The notes under the pieces: generated by a model
Database searches by the model: none
Told to the model about the DNA's origin: nothing
What the model saw: the letters and a program-made list of their open reading frames with translations, nothing else
Program-made: the position numbers and the translations under genes
Origin: Rhodoferax sp.
GTDB lineage: Bacteria; Pseudomonadota; Gammaproteobacteria; Burkholderiales; Burkholderiaceae_C
Length of the DNA: 38,851 nucleotides
Assembly (NCBI RefSeq): GCF_025354435.1
Contig: NZ_JANXMU010000047.1
Location: forward strand, 1 to 38,851
Direction of reading: 5' to 3'
Part shown: positions 1 through 8,322 of the stretch, in pieces
Layout: every line of letters starts with the position of its first letter
How positions within the stretch are numbered: the first letter of the stretch is position 1

Positions 1-30
1 GGCTCGTAAATTTACCGGAAGTTTACCATG

Positions 31-49
31 AATGAGAATGATTCGCGAT
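31..49. promoter_or_regulatory. Candidate Fur box at left edge
   Basis: AATGAGAAT-G-ATTCGCGAT is an imperfect 9-1-9 inverted repeat with 6 of 9 pairs matching. It closely resembles the stronger site at 4557-4575 in front of the heme receptor. It lies beyond the bfr terminator, so it more likely serves a gene to the left of the window than bfr. Assignment to Fur is by resemblance to the known A/T-rich inverted repeat only. Confidence 0.4.
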
Positions 50-124
50 ACGGGGTGGGTAGTTTTCGAGCTTGTGCATGCGTGGTCACGTTTCCGCAAG
101 TTCATGCGCCTAAGGAGCGGCAAT

Positions 125-150
125 AAAAAAACGGGCTCAAAGGCCCGTTT
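125..150 (-). terminator. Rho-independent terminator of bfr
   Basis: On the minus strand AAACGGGC-CTTTGA-GCCCGTTT forms a perfect 8-bp stem with a 6-nt loop and runs straight into a T tract (seven A on the plus strand at 125-131). It lies about 45 bases past the bfr stop. A second hairpin, CCGCCC-TTCG-GGGCGG at 178-193, sits directly after the stop codon with a stable TTCG-type loop but no T run; it may protect the 3' end. Confidence 0.85.
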
Positions 151-194
151 ATGCTGGGCCGAAACCCGTTTTATGGTCCGCCCCGAAGGGCGGC

Positions 195-671
195 TCAGCT
201 CAATTCGCCCATCTGGCTTTGCAGGTAGTTCTGGATGCCGACCTTGCCCACCAGGTCGATCTGGGTTTCCAGGAAGTCGATGTGCTCTTCGGTGTCGTCC
301 AGAATGCCTTGCAGCAGGTCGCGCGAGACGTAGTCGCGCACGCTTTCGCAGTGGGCGATGCCGTCCTTGATGGTGGCTTGGGCACCTTGCTCGGCTTTCA
401 GGTCGCAGGCCAGGCATTCGGGCACGTCTTCACCCACCAAAATCTTGGCCAGGTCTTGCAGGTTGGGCAGGCCATCCAGCGTGAAGATGCGGTCCATCAG
501 CTTGTCGGCATGCTTCATTTCGCCGATGGATTCCTCGTATTCTTTCTTCGCCAGCTTGTCCAGGCCCCAGTGCTTGTACATGCGGTAGTGCAGGAAGTAC
601 TGGTTGATGGCGGTGAGCTCGTTTTTGAGTTGCGCTTGCAGATGCGCGATGACTTGGATGTCGCCCTTCAT
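195..671 (-). CDS. bfr: Bacterioferritin
   Basis: Heme-containing ferritin of 24 subunits that oxidises Fe(II) and stores iron in the cytoplasm. The product is 157 aa, the normal family length, and starts MKGD like E. coli Bfr. By direct residue count the ferroxidase ligands E18, E51, H54, E94 and H130 and the heme ligand M52 are present. The position equal to E. coli E127 is Thr, inside TEEH, with Glu at 128 and 129. The ATG at 671 is chosen over upstream in-frame starts because it gives the family N-terminus and follows an AAAGGACGG ribosome-binding site. The gene is monocistronic, with a promoter candidate at 721-749 and a terminator at 125-150. Its nearness to ahpCF and the heme operon fits an iron/peroxide role. 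Identification is very secure. Confidence 0.96.
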   Translation of the reverse strand: MKGDIQVIAHLQAQLKNELTAINQYFLHYRMYKHWGLDKLAKKEYEESIGEMKHADKLMDRIFTLDGLPNLQDLAKILVGEDVPECLACDLKAEQGAQATIKDGIAHCESVRDYVSRDLLQGILDDTEEHIDFLETQIDLVGKVGIQNYLQSQMGELS

Positions 672-720
672 GGTGGCCGTCCTTTTTTTGAATGGTGGTC
701 GCAGGATTACGTCACTAGGC

Positions 721-749
721 ATTGTCGGCGACGCAGCCCGCTAAATCAA
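721..749 (-). promoter_or_regulatory. Candidate sigma-70 promoter of bfr
   Basis: Reading the minus strand, TTGATT is followed after 17 bases by GACAAT. Each hexamer matches 4 of 6 consensus positions and the spacing is ideal. The predicted start of transcription is near 713, about 40 bases before the bfr ATG. No other convincing promoter was seen between bfr and the divergent exonuclease gene. Confidence 0.4.
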
Positions 750-861
750 AAAACCAGGAGTGATACCCCCATCTTTTTGGTCTGAGTGCGAACACGCGTG
801 ATGGGCATTCGCAAGGGGCGAAAAGCATTGACCGAACGCGTTGCCCCTGTAAAGTGCTTAC

Positions 862-1371
862 ATGCTTGTAACAACTACCATGCCCGCCGTGCTCGACATC
901 GAGGCCTCGGGCTTTGGTCGGCGCAGTTACCCGATCGAAGTGGGTTGCGTGCTGCCAAACGGCAAGACGTTTTGCACCCTGATCCGGCCTGAACCCGAGT
1001 GGGTGCACTGGGACCCCGAGGCCGAGAAGCTGCACCGCATCAGTCGCGCGCTGACCGAGAAAGTGGGCAAATCGGCGCTGGACGTGCCGCACCTGCTCAA
1101 CACCCATCTGCGCGGCCAAACCGTGTACTCCGACGGCTGGGCGAATGACTTCACCTGGATCGGTGCCTTGTTCGAGGCGGTGGACCTGAGCCCGTATTTC
1201 AAGCTGGAAAACCTGCGCTCCTTGCTCAGCGAAGACGAGGCCGCGCGTTGGCACGACGTGAAGCAGCAGGTCAGCGGCGAGCTGGGCTTGCAGCGCCACC
1301 GCGCCAGCAGCGATGCCCGGGTGCTGCAGCGCACCCTGCAGCGGCTGATGGAGCAGCGAGAAGCCCTCTGA
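862..1371 (+). CDS. DEDDh-family 3'-5' exonuclease (DnaQ-like)
   Basis: Putative exonuclease of the RNase T/DnaQ superfamily, 169 aa. The DxE motif is in VLDIEASG near the N-terminus, a central Asp is in YSDGWANDF, and the last motif HxxxxD is in HRASSDARVL near the C-terminus, which marks the DEDDh subtype. The compact size shows a stand-alone nuclease domain with no polymerase or BRCT partner. The start could be ATG 862 or ATG 880 (MPAVLDIEAS); 880 gives the more natural domain boundary. It is divergent from bfr. The substrate, DNA or RNA, cannot be told from the sequence. Confidence 0.8.
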   Translation: MLVTTTMPAVLDIEASGFGRRSYPIEVGCVLPNGKTFCTLIRPEPEWVHWDPEAEKLHRISRALTEKVGKSALDVPHLLNTHLRGQTVYSDGWANDFTWIGALFEAVDLSPYFKLENLRSLLSEDEAARWHDVKQQVSGELGLQRHRASSDARVLQRTLQRLMEQREAL

Positions 1372-1431
1372 TGGGTTGGCTTTACACCGCGCCGATAGAC
1401 TGGCGGCTCCACTCTGCCGAAGCTATTTCCC

Positions 1432-2040
1432 ATGACCTTGATGACACGCCGCACCGCGGCTCTGGCCTTGCTTTTGGCGGCCAATCTGTGCGCGGCCCAG
1501 ACGGCATCGCCTACGCTGCGCCTGCGTGGCACGGTGCAAAGCGTGACTGCCGACACGCTGACTGTGCAGGTCCGTGGCGGTGAGGTGGTGGCGCTGGCCC
1601 TGCCTGCGAATCTGGTGGTGTCCGAGGTGTATCCAATTGCGCTGGCCGACATCCAGCCCGGCAGCTTTATCGGCACCGCCGCCATGCCGCAAGCCGATGG
1701 CAGCGAGCGGGCGATTGCGGTCACGGTGTTCCCCGAATCTGCCCGCGGTGCAGGCGAAGGCCACCGCCCGTTTGACCTGCAGCCGCAAAGCACCATGACC
1801 AATGCCACGGTGGCCGATGTGGTGGCTTCGCCCACGGGACGCACGCTGCAACTGAAGTACAAGGACGGTGCGCGGGCCATCGTGGTGCCCGCTGATGCGC
1901 CCATCGTCACCTTCCGCCCGGGAGACCGCAGCCTGCTGGTGGCCGGGGCCAGCGTATCGCTGTCGGCCCAGAAGTTGGACGGCAAGCCTACCGCCATCCG
2001 CATCAACGCCGGTCGCAACGGCTTTCAATTGCCGTATTGA
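1432..2040 (+). CDS. Exported OB-like protein, DUF5666-type
   Basis: A 202-aa protein with a clear Sec signal peptide (basic start, then a Leu/Ala-rich core ending LCAAQ near residue 23). The mature part holds two copies of a small beta-barrel-like pattern: LRGTVQSVTADTLTVQVRGG at about residue 29 and a later stretch beginning TVADVV and ending in IVVPADAPI. This recalls periplasmic DUF5666/OB-fold proteins, whose role is unknown. A second ATG lies at 1441. The gene converges on ahpF across the repeat at 2092-2184. No catalytic motif is visible, so the fold assignment is inference. Confidence 0.6.
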   Translation: MTLMTRRTAALALLLAANLCAAQTASPTLRLRGTVQSVTADTLTVQVRGGEVVALALPANLVVSEVYPIALADIQPGSFIGTAAMPQADGSERAIAVTVFPESARGAGEGHRPFDLQPQSTMTNATVADVVASPTGRTLQLKYKDGARAIVVPADAPIVTFRPGDRSLLVAGASVSLSAQKLDGKPTAIRINAGRNGFQLPY

Positions 2041-2091
2041 TTACCCCACTGGTGGAACTTACGCCGGGCGCATAAACGCGAGCTGTCTGTT

Positions 2092-2184
2092 CCAGAAACA
2101 CCGCGGAACTGGCTTTGCCAGGCCGCTGGTGTTGCCCCCTGCAAGGGGGTTGGCGAAAAGCGCTTGCGCTGTAGCCTGGGGGTG
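2092..2184 (-). repeat. Repeat family 2, copy 1 (inverted)
   Basis: About 93 bases that match, as the reverse complement, the element at 21185-21278. Both contain CCCCCAGGCTACAG, CGCCAACCCCCTTGCAGGGG and GCCTGGCAAAGCCAGTT. Internal stems are CCCCC-TTGCA-GGGGG and CTGGC-AAA-GCCAG. This copy begins one base past the ahpF stop codon and fills the gap between convergent genes, so it could serve as a 3'-end or terminator structure. I recall the same sequence as a multi-copy intergenic element in Comamonadaceae genomes. Confidence 0.8.
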
Positions 2185-2185
2185 T

Positions 2186-3757
2186 TCAACCAGCGCTGCG
2201 GATCAGGTGGTCGAAGGCACCGAGTGCGGCTTTGGCTCCATCGCCTGCCGCGATGATGATTTGCTTGAAGGGCACGGTGGTGGCGTCGCCCGCGGCGAAC
2301 ACACCGGGCACCGAGGTCTGGCCGCGGTTGTCGACGATGATTTCGCCGTGCTTGCTCAGCTCTATCGTGCCCTTGAGCCATTCGGTGTTGGGCACCAGGC
2401 CGATTTGCACGAAGCAGCCTTCCAGCTCCACATGGTGGCTCTGGCTGGTGCTGCGGTCGGTGTAGGTCAGGCCATTGAGCTTGCTGCCGTCGCCGGTCAG
2501 CTCGGTGGTCTGCGCCGACACATGCACGGTCACATTGGGCAGGCTGTGCAGCTTTTTGACCAGCACGGCATCGGCACGCAGCGCGTCGCCAAACTCGATC
2601 AAGGTCACATGCGCCACCAGCCCGGCCAGGTCGATGGCCGCCTCGACACCCGAGTTGCCGCCGCCGATCACGGCCACGCGCTTGCCCTTGAACAGCGGGC
2701 CGTCGCAGTGCGGGCAGTAGGCCACGCCCTTGTTTTTGTATTCTTGTTCGCCGGGCACGTTGACATTGCGCCAGCGCGCGCCGGTGGTGACGATCACGGT
2801 CCTGGATTTCAGTGAGCCACCGTTGGCCAATTGCACCTCGACCAGGCCGCCGGGTGTCGCCGCCGGGATCAGCTTGTCGCCGCGTTGCAGGTTCATCACG
2901 TCCACGCCGTAGGCTTTCACATGCGCGTCCAGGCCCATGGCGAACTTGGGGCCGTCGGTTTCCAGCACCGAGATGAAGTTCTCGATGGCCATGGTGTCGT
3001 TCACCTGGCCGCCAAAGCGCTCGGCGGCAATACCGGTGCGGATGCCTTTGCGTGCGGCGTACACCGCGGCGGCCGCGCCTGCGGGGCCACCGCCGACCAC
3101 CAGCACGTCATACGGGTCTTTGGCTGAGAGCCGGGCCGCGTCTTTGTCGGCTGCGCCGGTGTCGAGCTTGGTCACGATTTCTTCTACCGTCATACGGCCT
3201 GAGCCGAAATGGCTGCCGTTCAGGTAGATGCTGGGCACGGCCATCACTTCGCGGGCATTGACCTCGTCTTGGTACAGCGCCCCATCCACGATGACGGTCT
3301 TGATTTGGGGGTTGAGTACCGACATCAGCGTCAGCGCCTGCACCACGTCGGGGCAGTTGTGGCAGCTGAGGGACATGTAGACCTCGAAATTGAACTCGCC
3401 ATCCAGCGCCTTGATGCTGTCGATCACGTCGGCTTCCACCTTGGGTGGGTGGCCGCCCGTCCATAGCAGGGCCAGCACCAGCGAGGTGAATTCATGGCCC
3501 ATGGGGATGGCTGCGAAACGCAGGCTCATATCGCTTGCTATGTCAGAGCTTTTGCGGTTCAGGCTGAACGACGGCTTGCGTGCGTCCGTGCCATCGATCT
3601 TCAGGGTAATTTTGTCGGACAACGCAATCACATCCTCCAGCAGGCCGCGCATTTCAAGGGCAGCTTTGCTGTCGTCCAGCGATGCCACGATCTCGAACGG
3701 CTTTGTGACCCGCTCCAGGTAACTTTTCAATTGTGCTTTGAGGCTGTCGTCCAACAT
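2186..3757 (-). CDS. ahpF: Alkyl hydroperoxide reductase subunit F
   Basis: NADH-dependent flavoprotein that re-reduces AhpC. It has 523 aa, the full family length. The N-terminal tandem thioredoxin-like domain carries the redox pair C132/C135 in SCHNCPDVV. The C-terminal thioredoxin-reductase-like part has the FAD-binding [11 protein letters not shown] near 221, the active-site pair C348/C351 in CPHCDGP, the NAD(H)-binding [12 protein letters not shown], and the C-terminal FAD motif [10 protein letters not shown]. It lies 77 bases downstream of ahpC on the same strand, separated by a long hairpin, so one transcript is likely. The repeat at 2092-2184 follows its stop codon. It appears intact. 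Confidence 0.97.
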   Translation of the reverse strand: MLDDSLKAQLKSYLERVTKPFEIVASLDDSKAALEMRGLLEDVIALSDKITLKIDGTDARKPSFSLNRKSSDIASDMSLRFAAIPMGHEFTSLVLALLWTGGHPPKVEADVIDSIKALDGEFNFEVYMSLSCHNCPDVVQALTLMSVLNPQIKTVIVDGALYQDEVNAREVMAVPSIYLNGSHFGSGRMTVEEIVTKLDTGAADKDAARLSAKDPYDVLVVGGGPAGAAAAVYAARKGIRTGIAAERFGGQVNDTMAIENFISVLETDGPKFAMGLDAHVKAYGVDVMNLQRGDKLIPAATPGGLVEVQLANGGSLKSRTVIVTTGARWRNVNVPGEQEYKNKGVAYCPHCDGPLFKGKRVAVIGGGNSGVEAAIDLAGLVAHVTLIEFGDALRADAVLVKKLHSLPNVTVHVSAQTTELTGDGSKLNGLTYTDRSTSQSHHVELEGCFVQIGLVPNTEWLKGTIELSKHGEIIVDNRGQTSVPGVFAAGDATTVPFKQIIIAAGDGAKAALGAFDHLIRSAG

Positions 3758-3787
3758 GGTGTATTCCTATTCGTTTAACTCTTCGAT

Positions 3788-3820
3788 ACCCGCCACCAAC
3801 CTCGTGAGCCAGCGGCGGGT
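3788..3820 (-). promoter_or_regulatory. Intercistronic hairpin between ahpC and ahpF
   Basis: On the minus-strand transcript ACCCGCCGCTGG pairs with TTGGTGGCGGGT across a 9-base loop: twelve positions, four of them G-U pairs. No U run follows in the direction of transcription. It is therefore not a classical terminator, but could reduce read-through or protect the ahpC message, in keeping with AhpC being needed in excess over AhpF. The plus-strand version pairs less well. Confidence 0.45.
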
Positions 3821-3834
3821 TTATTTCTACAGAT

Positions 3835-4398
3835 TTAGATCTTGCCGACCAGGTCCAAAGATGGGGTCAAGGTGGCAGCGCCTTCGTTCCACTTGGCAGG
3901 GCAAACTTCACCTGGGTGGGCGGCGGTGTACTGGGCACCCCTCAGCTTGCGCACGGTTTCCTTGACATCGCGGGCGATTTCGTTGGAGTGGATTTCGGCC
4001 GTCTTGATCACTAGCTCGGGGTTGATGATGAAGGTGCCACGCAGTGCCAGGCCTTCTTCAGGGATGTGCACGCCGAAAGCGTTGGTCAGGGTGTGGGTTG
4101 GGTCGCCAACCAGGGGGAACTTGGCCTTGCCGACTGCAGGCGAAGTCTCGTGCCACACCTTGTGCGAGAAATGGGTGTCGGTGGTGACGATGTAGACCTC
4201 GGCGCCCATCTTCTGGAATGCTTCGTAGTTCTCGGCAGCGTCTTCGATTTCAGTGGGGCAGTTGAAGGTGAAAGCGGCTGGCATAAAGATCAGTACCGAC
4301 CACTTGCCCTTCAGGGTTTGATCGCTGACTTCGACAAACTTGCCGTTGTGGAAGGCTTGGGTCTTGAAAGGCTGGACTTGGCTATTGATCAGGGACAT
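3835..4398 (-). CDS. ahpC: Alkyl hydroperoxide reductase subunit C (peroxiredoxin)
   Basis: Typical 2-Cys peroxiredoxin that reduces H2O2, organic peroxides and peroxynitrite; it is recycled by AhpF. Length is 187 aa, as in E. coli. The peroxidatic Cys47 lies in FTFNCPTE, where E. coli has Val before the Cys, and the resolving Cys166 lies in GEVCPAKW. The C-terminal motif SLDLVGKI is complete. The start at 4398 gives the family MSLINSQVQPF N-terminus and follows an AGGAAACC ribosome-binding region. The leader contains a TATAAT -10 candidate at 4458-4463 and ATAG/CTAT half-sites just upstream, suggesting OxyR control. Confidence 0.97.
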   Translation of the reverse strand: MSLINSQVQPFKTQAFHNGKFVEVSDQTLKGKWSVLIFMPAAFTFNCPTEIEDAAENYEAFQKMGAEVYIVTTDTHFSHKVWHETSPAVGKAKFPLVGDPTHTLTNAFGVHIPEEGLALRGTFIINPELVIKTAEIHSNEIARDVKETVRKLRGAQYTAAHPGEVCPAKWNEGAATLTPSLDLVGKI

Positions 4399-4457
4399 GG
4401 TGGTTTCCTATAAAAACATGAGTGGCTGGATGCGGTATGCATTGGCTGCAGGGCTAG

Positions 4458-4489
4458 ATTATAAACTATTAAATATAGTAGTTTGATAG
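4458..4489 (-). promoter_or_regulatory. ahpC promoter with OxyR-like half-sites
   Basis: TATAAT on the minus strand (4458-4463) is a perfect -10 hexamer about 60 bases before the ahpC ATG. No good -35 is present. In its place are CTAT (4466-4469), ATAG (4475-4478) and ATAG (4486-4489); the last two are spaced by 7 bases. OxyR recognises ATAG/CTAT elements spaced by 7 and often overlaps the -35 of activated genes. Half-site orientation is not canonical, so the assignment is tentative. Confidence 0.4.
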
Positions 4490-4556
4490 TTGATTTGTAT
4501 TTATGCCATAGTTTCAGTAGCCATTCACTGGCGCACGAACGGTCCGGTTTTTGATA

Positions 4557-4575
4557 AATGAGAATTATTCGCATA
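4557..4575 (+). promoter_or_regulatory. Fur box upstream of heme-uptake operon
   Basis: AATGAGAAT-T-ATTCGCATA is a 19-base inverted repeat with 7 of 9 pairs matching, in the A/T-rich style of Fur sites. It lies about 110 bases upstream of the receptor start in the non-coding gap 4399-4688, where it can also influence ahpC on the other strand. Its location before a TonB receptor and heme ABC genes strongly supports iron repression. Confidence 0.65.
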
Positions 4576-4688
4576 TAGTAAACCCCTATCCCAGCTAGCC
4601 ACCCCGGCCCGTGCAGCGCTTAAAACCAGCCGCCTGCGCCCGCCACCAGCCAGCCGTTGACCTTTTTCAACTGTTGTCAGGTTTCACC

Positions 4689-6911
4689 GTGGCTTTTGCT
4701 TCCTCTGTTTCTTCCTCTTCTCCCTTTACTCTGCGCGAACTCGTCTGGCTGATTGGCCTCTCCATGGGCGCAGCCTTGTCGGCGCAAGCCCAATCGGTCC
4801 AGGTGGCAGCGGCCACCAGCCTGCGCGAGGTAGTGGTCAGCGGCTCGCGTAGCGCGCAAGACCCCGATGAGCTGCCCATGAGCATCGACGTGATCGGCCC
4901 GTAAGACCTCGAAAGCAAGCAGATCCACGACATCCGCGACCTGGCCAAAGACCTGCCCAATGTGTCGGTGAAGCGCGCTCCGGCCCGGTTCACCCTGGCC
5001 TCGGGCAATACTGGGCGCGATGGCAATGCGGGCTTCAACATCCGCGGGCTGGAGGGCAACCGGGTGCTGATGTTGGAGGACGGCATTCGCATGCCGCGCA
5101 GCTACGTGTTCAGCGCCAACGCCTTTGGCCGCGACTACTTTGACATCGGCCTGGTCAAACGGGTGGAGGTGGTGCGTGGCCCGGTGTCGGTGCTCTACGG
5201 GTCCGACGGTGTGGCCGGGTTGGTCAACTTCATCACCTACGAGCCATCCGACTTTTTGACCAACGGCAAAACCTTTGGCGGCCGGGCCGCGGTATCGGCC
5301 AGCAGCGATGACAAGGGTATGTCCGTCGGCACCACACTAGCAGGCCGGGCCAGCGACACCGTGGAATGGCTGATCGGTGTCAATGCCAGCCGTTCCGATG
5401 CTTTGAAGAATATGGGCAGCAACGACGCGGCCAACACCACCCGCACCACGCCCAATCCCGAGACGGACCGCGGCACTTCCTTGTTGGGCAAGCTGGTGGT
5501 GCGCCCCAACGCCGACCAAAAGCACGTGCTGACCTTCGAGCATGTGGAAAAGAAGGCTGACTACAACCTGCTGTCCGCCGTGGCCGTGGCCGCCACGGCA
5601 TCCACCTCCACGCTCGGCTCTACTGCCAACACCACCCTGCAGCGCGACCGTCTGACCTGGGACGCACGCTACCAGCTGGGGGCCGCCCTGGCCGACAGCC
5701 TGCAAACAGTACTCAGCTACCAGTCTGCAGCTTCCCGAGAAATCGCCACCGAGGACCGCAACACCGCCGCCGACCGGGTGCGCAACACCACCTATGACGA
5801 AGACACCTGGCAGCTCGGCCTGCAGGCTAACAAAACCCTGCGCCTGGGCGGTGACACCGCGCACAAGCTGACCTACGGCGTGGACTACACCCGCGCCAGC
5901 ATCCAGACCCTGGGCACCGGGGTGACCCCGCCCGCAGGCGAAACCTTCCCGCTCAAACGCTTCCCCGACACCATCGAATCCAGCGCTGCGCTGTACCTGC
6001 AAGACGAAGCCGTGCTGGGCGACTGGAGCATCACCCCCGGCCTGCGGCTGGACCGCTTCAAGATCGACGCAAGCCAGGCGGGCTTTGCTGCCACGGCGGT
6101 GTCGCTGTCCGATTCGGCTGTGTCACCCAAGCTGGGTGTGTTGTACCGCGCCACGCCGCAGTGGAGCGTGTTTGGCAACGTCGCCTCCGGCTTCAAAGCG
6201 CCCAACGCAGGCCAGGTGAATGCATTTTTTGAGAACGTCACCCAGTTCTACAAAACCATTCCCAACCCCAACCTCAAGCCCGAGAAAAGCCAGAACTTCG
6301 AAATCGGTGCCCGCGGCCGCCTGGACGCACTCACGCTGGACGTGGCCGCCTTCACCGGCCGGTTCAAGGACTTGATCGAAGATTCGGTGCAGGTGGGCGG
6401 CGCAGGCACGGCGGCCAATCCCACGGTGTTCCAGTCCATCAACGTGGGTAACGCCCGTATCAGCGGCTTCGAGGTCAAGGGCAGTTGGGACTGGGGACGG
6501 GTCGCAGGCGGGCAGCTCACCACGCCGTTCAACTACGGCTATGCACGCGGCAAAGACAGCGACACCGGCAAGCCGCTGGACTCCATCGACCCCGCCAAGA
6601 TCCGCGCTGGCTTGCAGTACGCCACCGGCACCTGGGACCTGCGGCTGGACCTGGCCCACCACGCGGCCAAAAAACAGAGCGACACCAATGCGGCCCTGTT
6701 CGTCACCCCGGCCGCCACCACGCTGGACGTGGGCGGCCAGTGGCGCATCCGCAAAGACCTGCGCCTGAACGCCAGCGTGGCCAACCTGACCAACAAAAAG
6801 TACTGGAACTGGAGCGACGTGCGCGCCGCCACCGCCAGCCAGGTGGCCGTGATCGACGCATTCAGCCAGCCTGGCCGTAGCCTGCAAGTTTCATTGGTAG
6901 CTGATTTCTAA
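4689..6911 (+). pseudogene. TonB-dependent heme receptor with in-frame ochre stop
   Basis: Outer-membrane receptor of the hemin/hemoglobin type (HmuR/BhuR-like). Codons 4611-4904 and 4962-6911 are in one frame, split by TAA at 4902-4904 inside the plug: IDVIGP-stop-DLESKQIHDI. A Gln codon (CAA) with one C-to-T change would explain it. Upstream are a signal peptide and the TonB-box-like REVVVSGSR; downstream are the plug (GFNIRGLEGNRVLMLEDG, VEVVRGPVSVLYGSDGVAG), FKAP and NPNLKPE motifs like the FRAP/NPNL signature of heme receptors, and the terminal beta-strand ending in Phe. No His lies between FKAP and NPNL, where some heme receptors have one. The start is taken as GTG 4689 because it begins a compact signal peptide; ATG 4611 is the alternative. 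Restart at ATG 4962 would lack signal and TonB box, so the gene is probably inactive unless the stop is an error or read through. Confidence 0.85.
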
Positions 6912-6925
6912 CCCGGAGGAACCCC

Positions 6926-7252
6926 ATGACCCGCCCCACTGACCACATCACCTCTGACGAGGAGTACGCCATGCCCTGTGCCGAGGCCCTGCTGGCCAGC
7001 TCGCTGGCGCTGATGACCGGCTACGTGCAAGGCTGTTGCGACGACCACCGCACCCAGATGGCGCAAAAAGTCGTGCAGAACCTGCTCCACCTGTCCGAGC
7101 ACCCCATGCTCTCGCCCGACTTCAAAACCCTGCTCTGGAACCTGCACACCCGCTGGCTGCAGCAAACCCATCCGGCACGTACCGTTTCCGAGCACATTGA
7201 CCTGCCCGCTGCCACCCCGCTGTGGCACACCACCCCTGAGACCGTCCAATGA
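6926..7252 (+). CDS. Conserved-looking small protein of unknown function in heme operon
   Basis: A 108-aa soluble protein with no signal peptide that I do not recognise. It starts behind a strong GGAGG site 14 bases after the receptor stop and overlaps hmuS by ATGA, so it is translated as part of the heme operon. Residues worth noting are a Cys-Cys pair in QGCCDDH near residue 37 followed by His, and several further His residues (NLLHLSEH, NLHTRWLQQTHPA). These could bind heme or metal, but that is only inference. The position between receptor and heme-degrading factor suggests a cytoplasmic accessory to heme handling. Confidence 0.75.
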   Translation: MTRPTDHITSDEEYAMPCAEALLASSLALMTGYVQGCCDDHRTQMAQKVVQNLLHLSEHPMLSPDFKTLLWNLHTRWLQQTHPARTVSEHIDLPAATPLWHTTPETVQ

Positions 7253-8322
7253 CCCTTTTATTCGCCACCCCCGAAGACCTGCGCGCAGCCTTTGCCGCCG
7301 CCCGCGCTAGCGGAAAACGCGCCAAAGAAGCCGCAGAGTCCATCGGCAGCAACGAAGGTGCTGCCGTGGCCGCCCACTGCGGTGCACACGCCTACCCGCC
7401 CAAAGCCATTGCCCTTAGCGGCCCGTGGATTGACTTACTCAAGGCCCTGGAGCCCTGCGGCCCGCTGATGGGCCTGACCCGCAACGAGAGCACCGTGCAC
7501 GAAAAAACCGGTGTCTACACCAAGCTTTCTGCCATGGGCCAGATGGGGCTGGCGCTGGGCGAAGACATCGACCTGCGCCTGTTTTTTAGCCAATGGCATG
7601 CCGGATTTGCTGTCACCGAGCTGGCCGCCAATCCGCAGAACCGCCCGAATGTCAGCCTGCAGTTCTTCGATGCCCACGGCCTGGCCGTGCACAAGATCTT
7701 CCAGCGGGATGCCACCGACCGCGCGGCCTTCGACGCTGTGGTGCAGCGCTTTACGTCGGCCACCAGCCCCGCCGTGCCCACACCCGCACCCCAGCCCGAT
7801 GCCGCGATCGACGTGGCGGGCCTGGGGGATGCCTGGGCTGCGCTGCAAGACACGCATGAGTTCTTTGGCATGCTCAAAAAATTTGGTGCCGAGCGCCAGC
7901 AAAGCCTGCGCCTGGTGCAGGGCCGGTTTACCCACAGCCTCTCCACCATGGCACCGCGCAAGCTGCTGCAATCGGCATCGTTTGACGGCGTGCCCATCAT
8001 GGTCTTCGTGGGTAGCCGGGGCTGCATCCAGATCCATACCGGCCCGGTCAAACGCATCGAGCCCATGGACATCCGCGGGGTCCAGTGGCTCAACGTGATC
8101 GACCCCACGTTCAACCTGCACCTGCGCGAGGACTCCATTGCCCACGTCTGGCGCGTGCAGAAACCCACCGCCGACGGCGTGGTCACCTCGGTGGAAGTGT
8201 TTGACCACGCAGGCGAGCTGATGGCCATGTTCTTCGGCGCGCGCAAACCCGGCCAGCCCGAGCTGCCAAGCTGGCGCGAGTTGGTGGCCGGGTTGCCCAC
8301 GCTGGAGCCCGTGCCCGCATGA
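7249..8322 (+). CDS. hmuS: Hemin-degrading factor (HmuS/ChuS family)
   Basis: Cytoplasmic protein that accepts imported heme and degrades or traffics it. At 357 aa it is of normal length and shows the two-repeat structure of the family. The first half has NESTVHEKTGVYTKL, the family's conserved motif near residue 84. The second half holds the matching region GRFTHSLSTMAPRK and VGSRGCIQIHTGPVKRI, followed by FNLHLREDSIAHVWRVQKPT, which contains the conserved His and Arg of the heme pocket. Start and stop both overlap neighbours by ATGA, so it belongs to the operon with hmuTUV. It appears intact although receptor and ATPase are broken. Confidence 0.93.
   Translation: MTLLFATPEDLRAAFAAARASGKRAKEAAESIGSNEGAAVAAHCGAHAYPPKAIALSGPWIDLLKALEPCGPLMGLTRNESTVHEKTGVYTKLSAMGQMGLALGEDIDLRLFFSQWHAGFAVTELAANPQNRPNVSLQFFDAHGLAVHKIFQRDATDRAAFDAVVQRFTSATSPAVPTPAPQPDAAIDVAGLGDAWAALQDTHEFFGMLKKFGAERQQSLRLVQGRFTHSLSTMAPRKLLQSASFDGVPIMVFVGSRGCIQIHTGPVKRIEPMDIRGVQWLNVIDPTFNLHLREDSIAHVWRVQKPTADGVVTSVEVFDHAGELMAMFFGARKPGQPELPSWRELVAGLPTLEPVPA

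Noticed and set aside
32-370. 112-codon plus-strand frame at the left end
   Set aside because: It runs antisense through the bfr 3' end and terminator, is Arg/Pro-rich and has no recognisable domain.
3839-3905. Loss of the resolving Cys in AhpC
   Set aside because: Counting from the C-terminus shows Cys166 in GEVCPAKW is present.
4389-4574. 61-codon minus-strand frame upstream of ahpC
   Set aside because: It overlaps the ahpC start, its promoter and the Fur box; no ribosome-binding site or family pattern was found.
5337-6887. Long minus-strand frames opposite the heme receptor
   Set aside because: Gly/Val/Ala-rich shadows of a high-GC gene on the plus strand; the receptor frame has clear family motifs.
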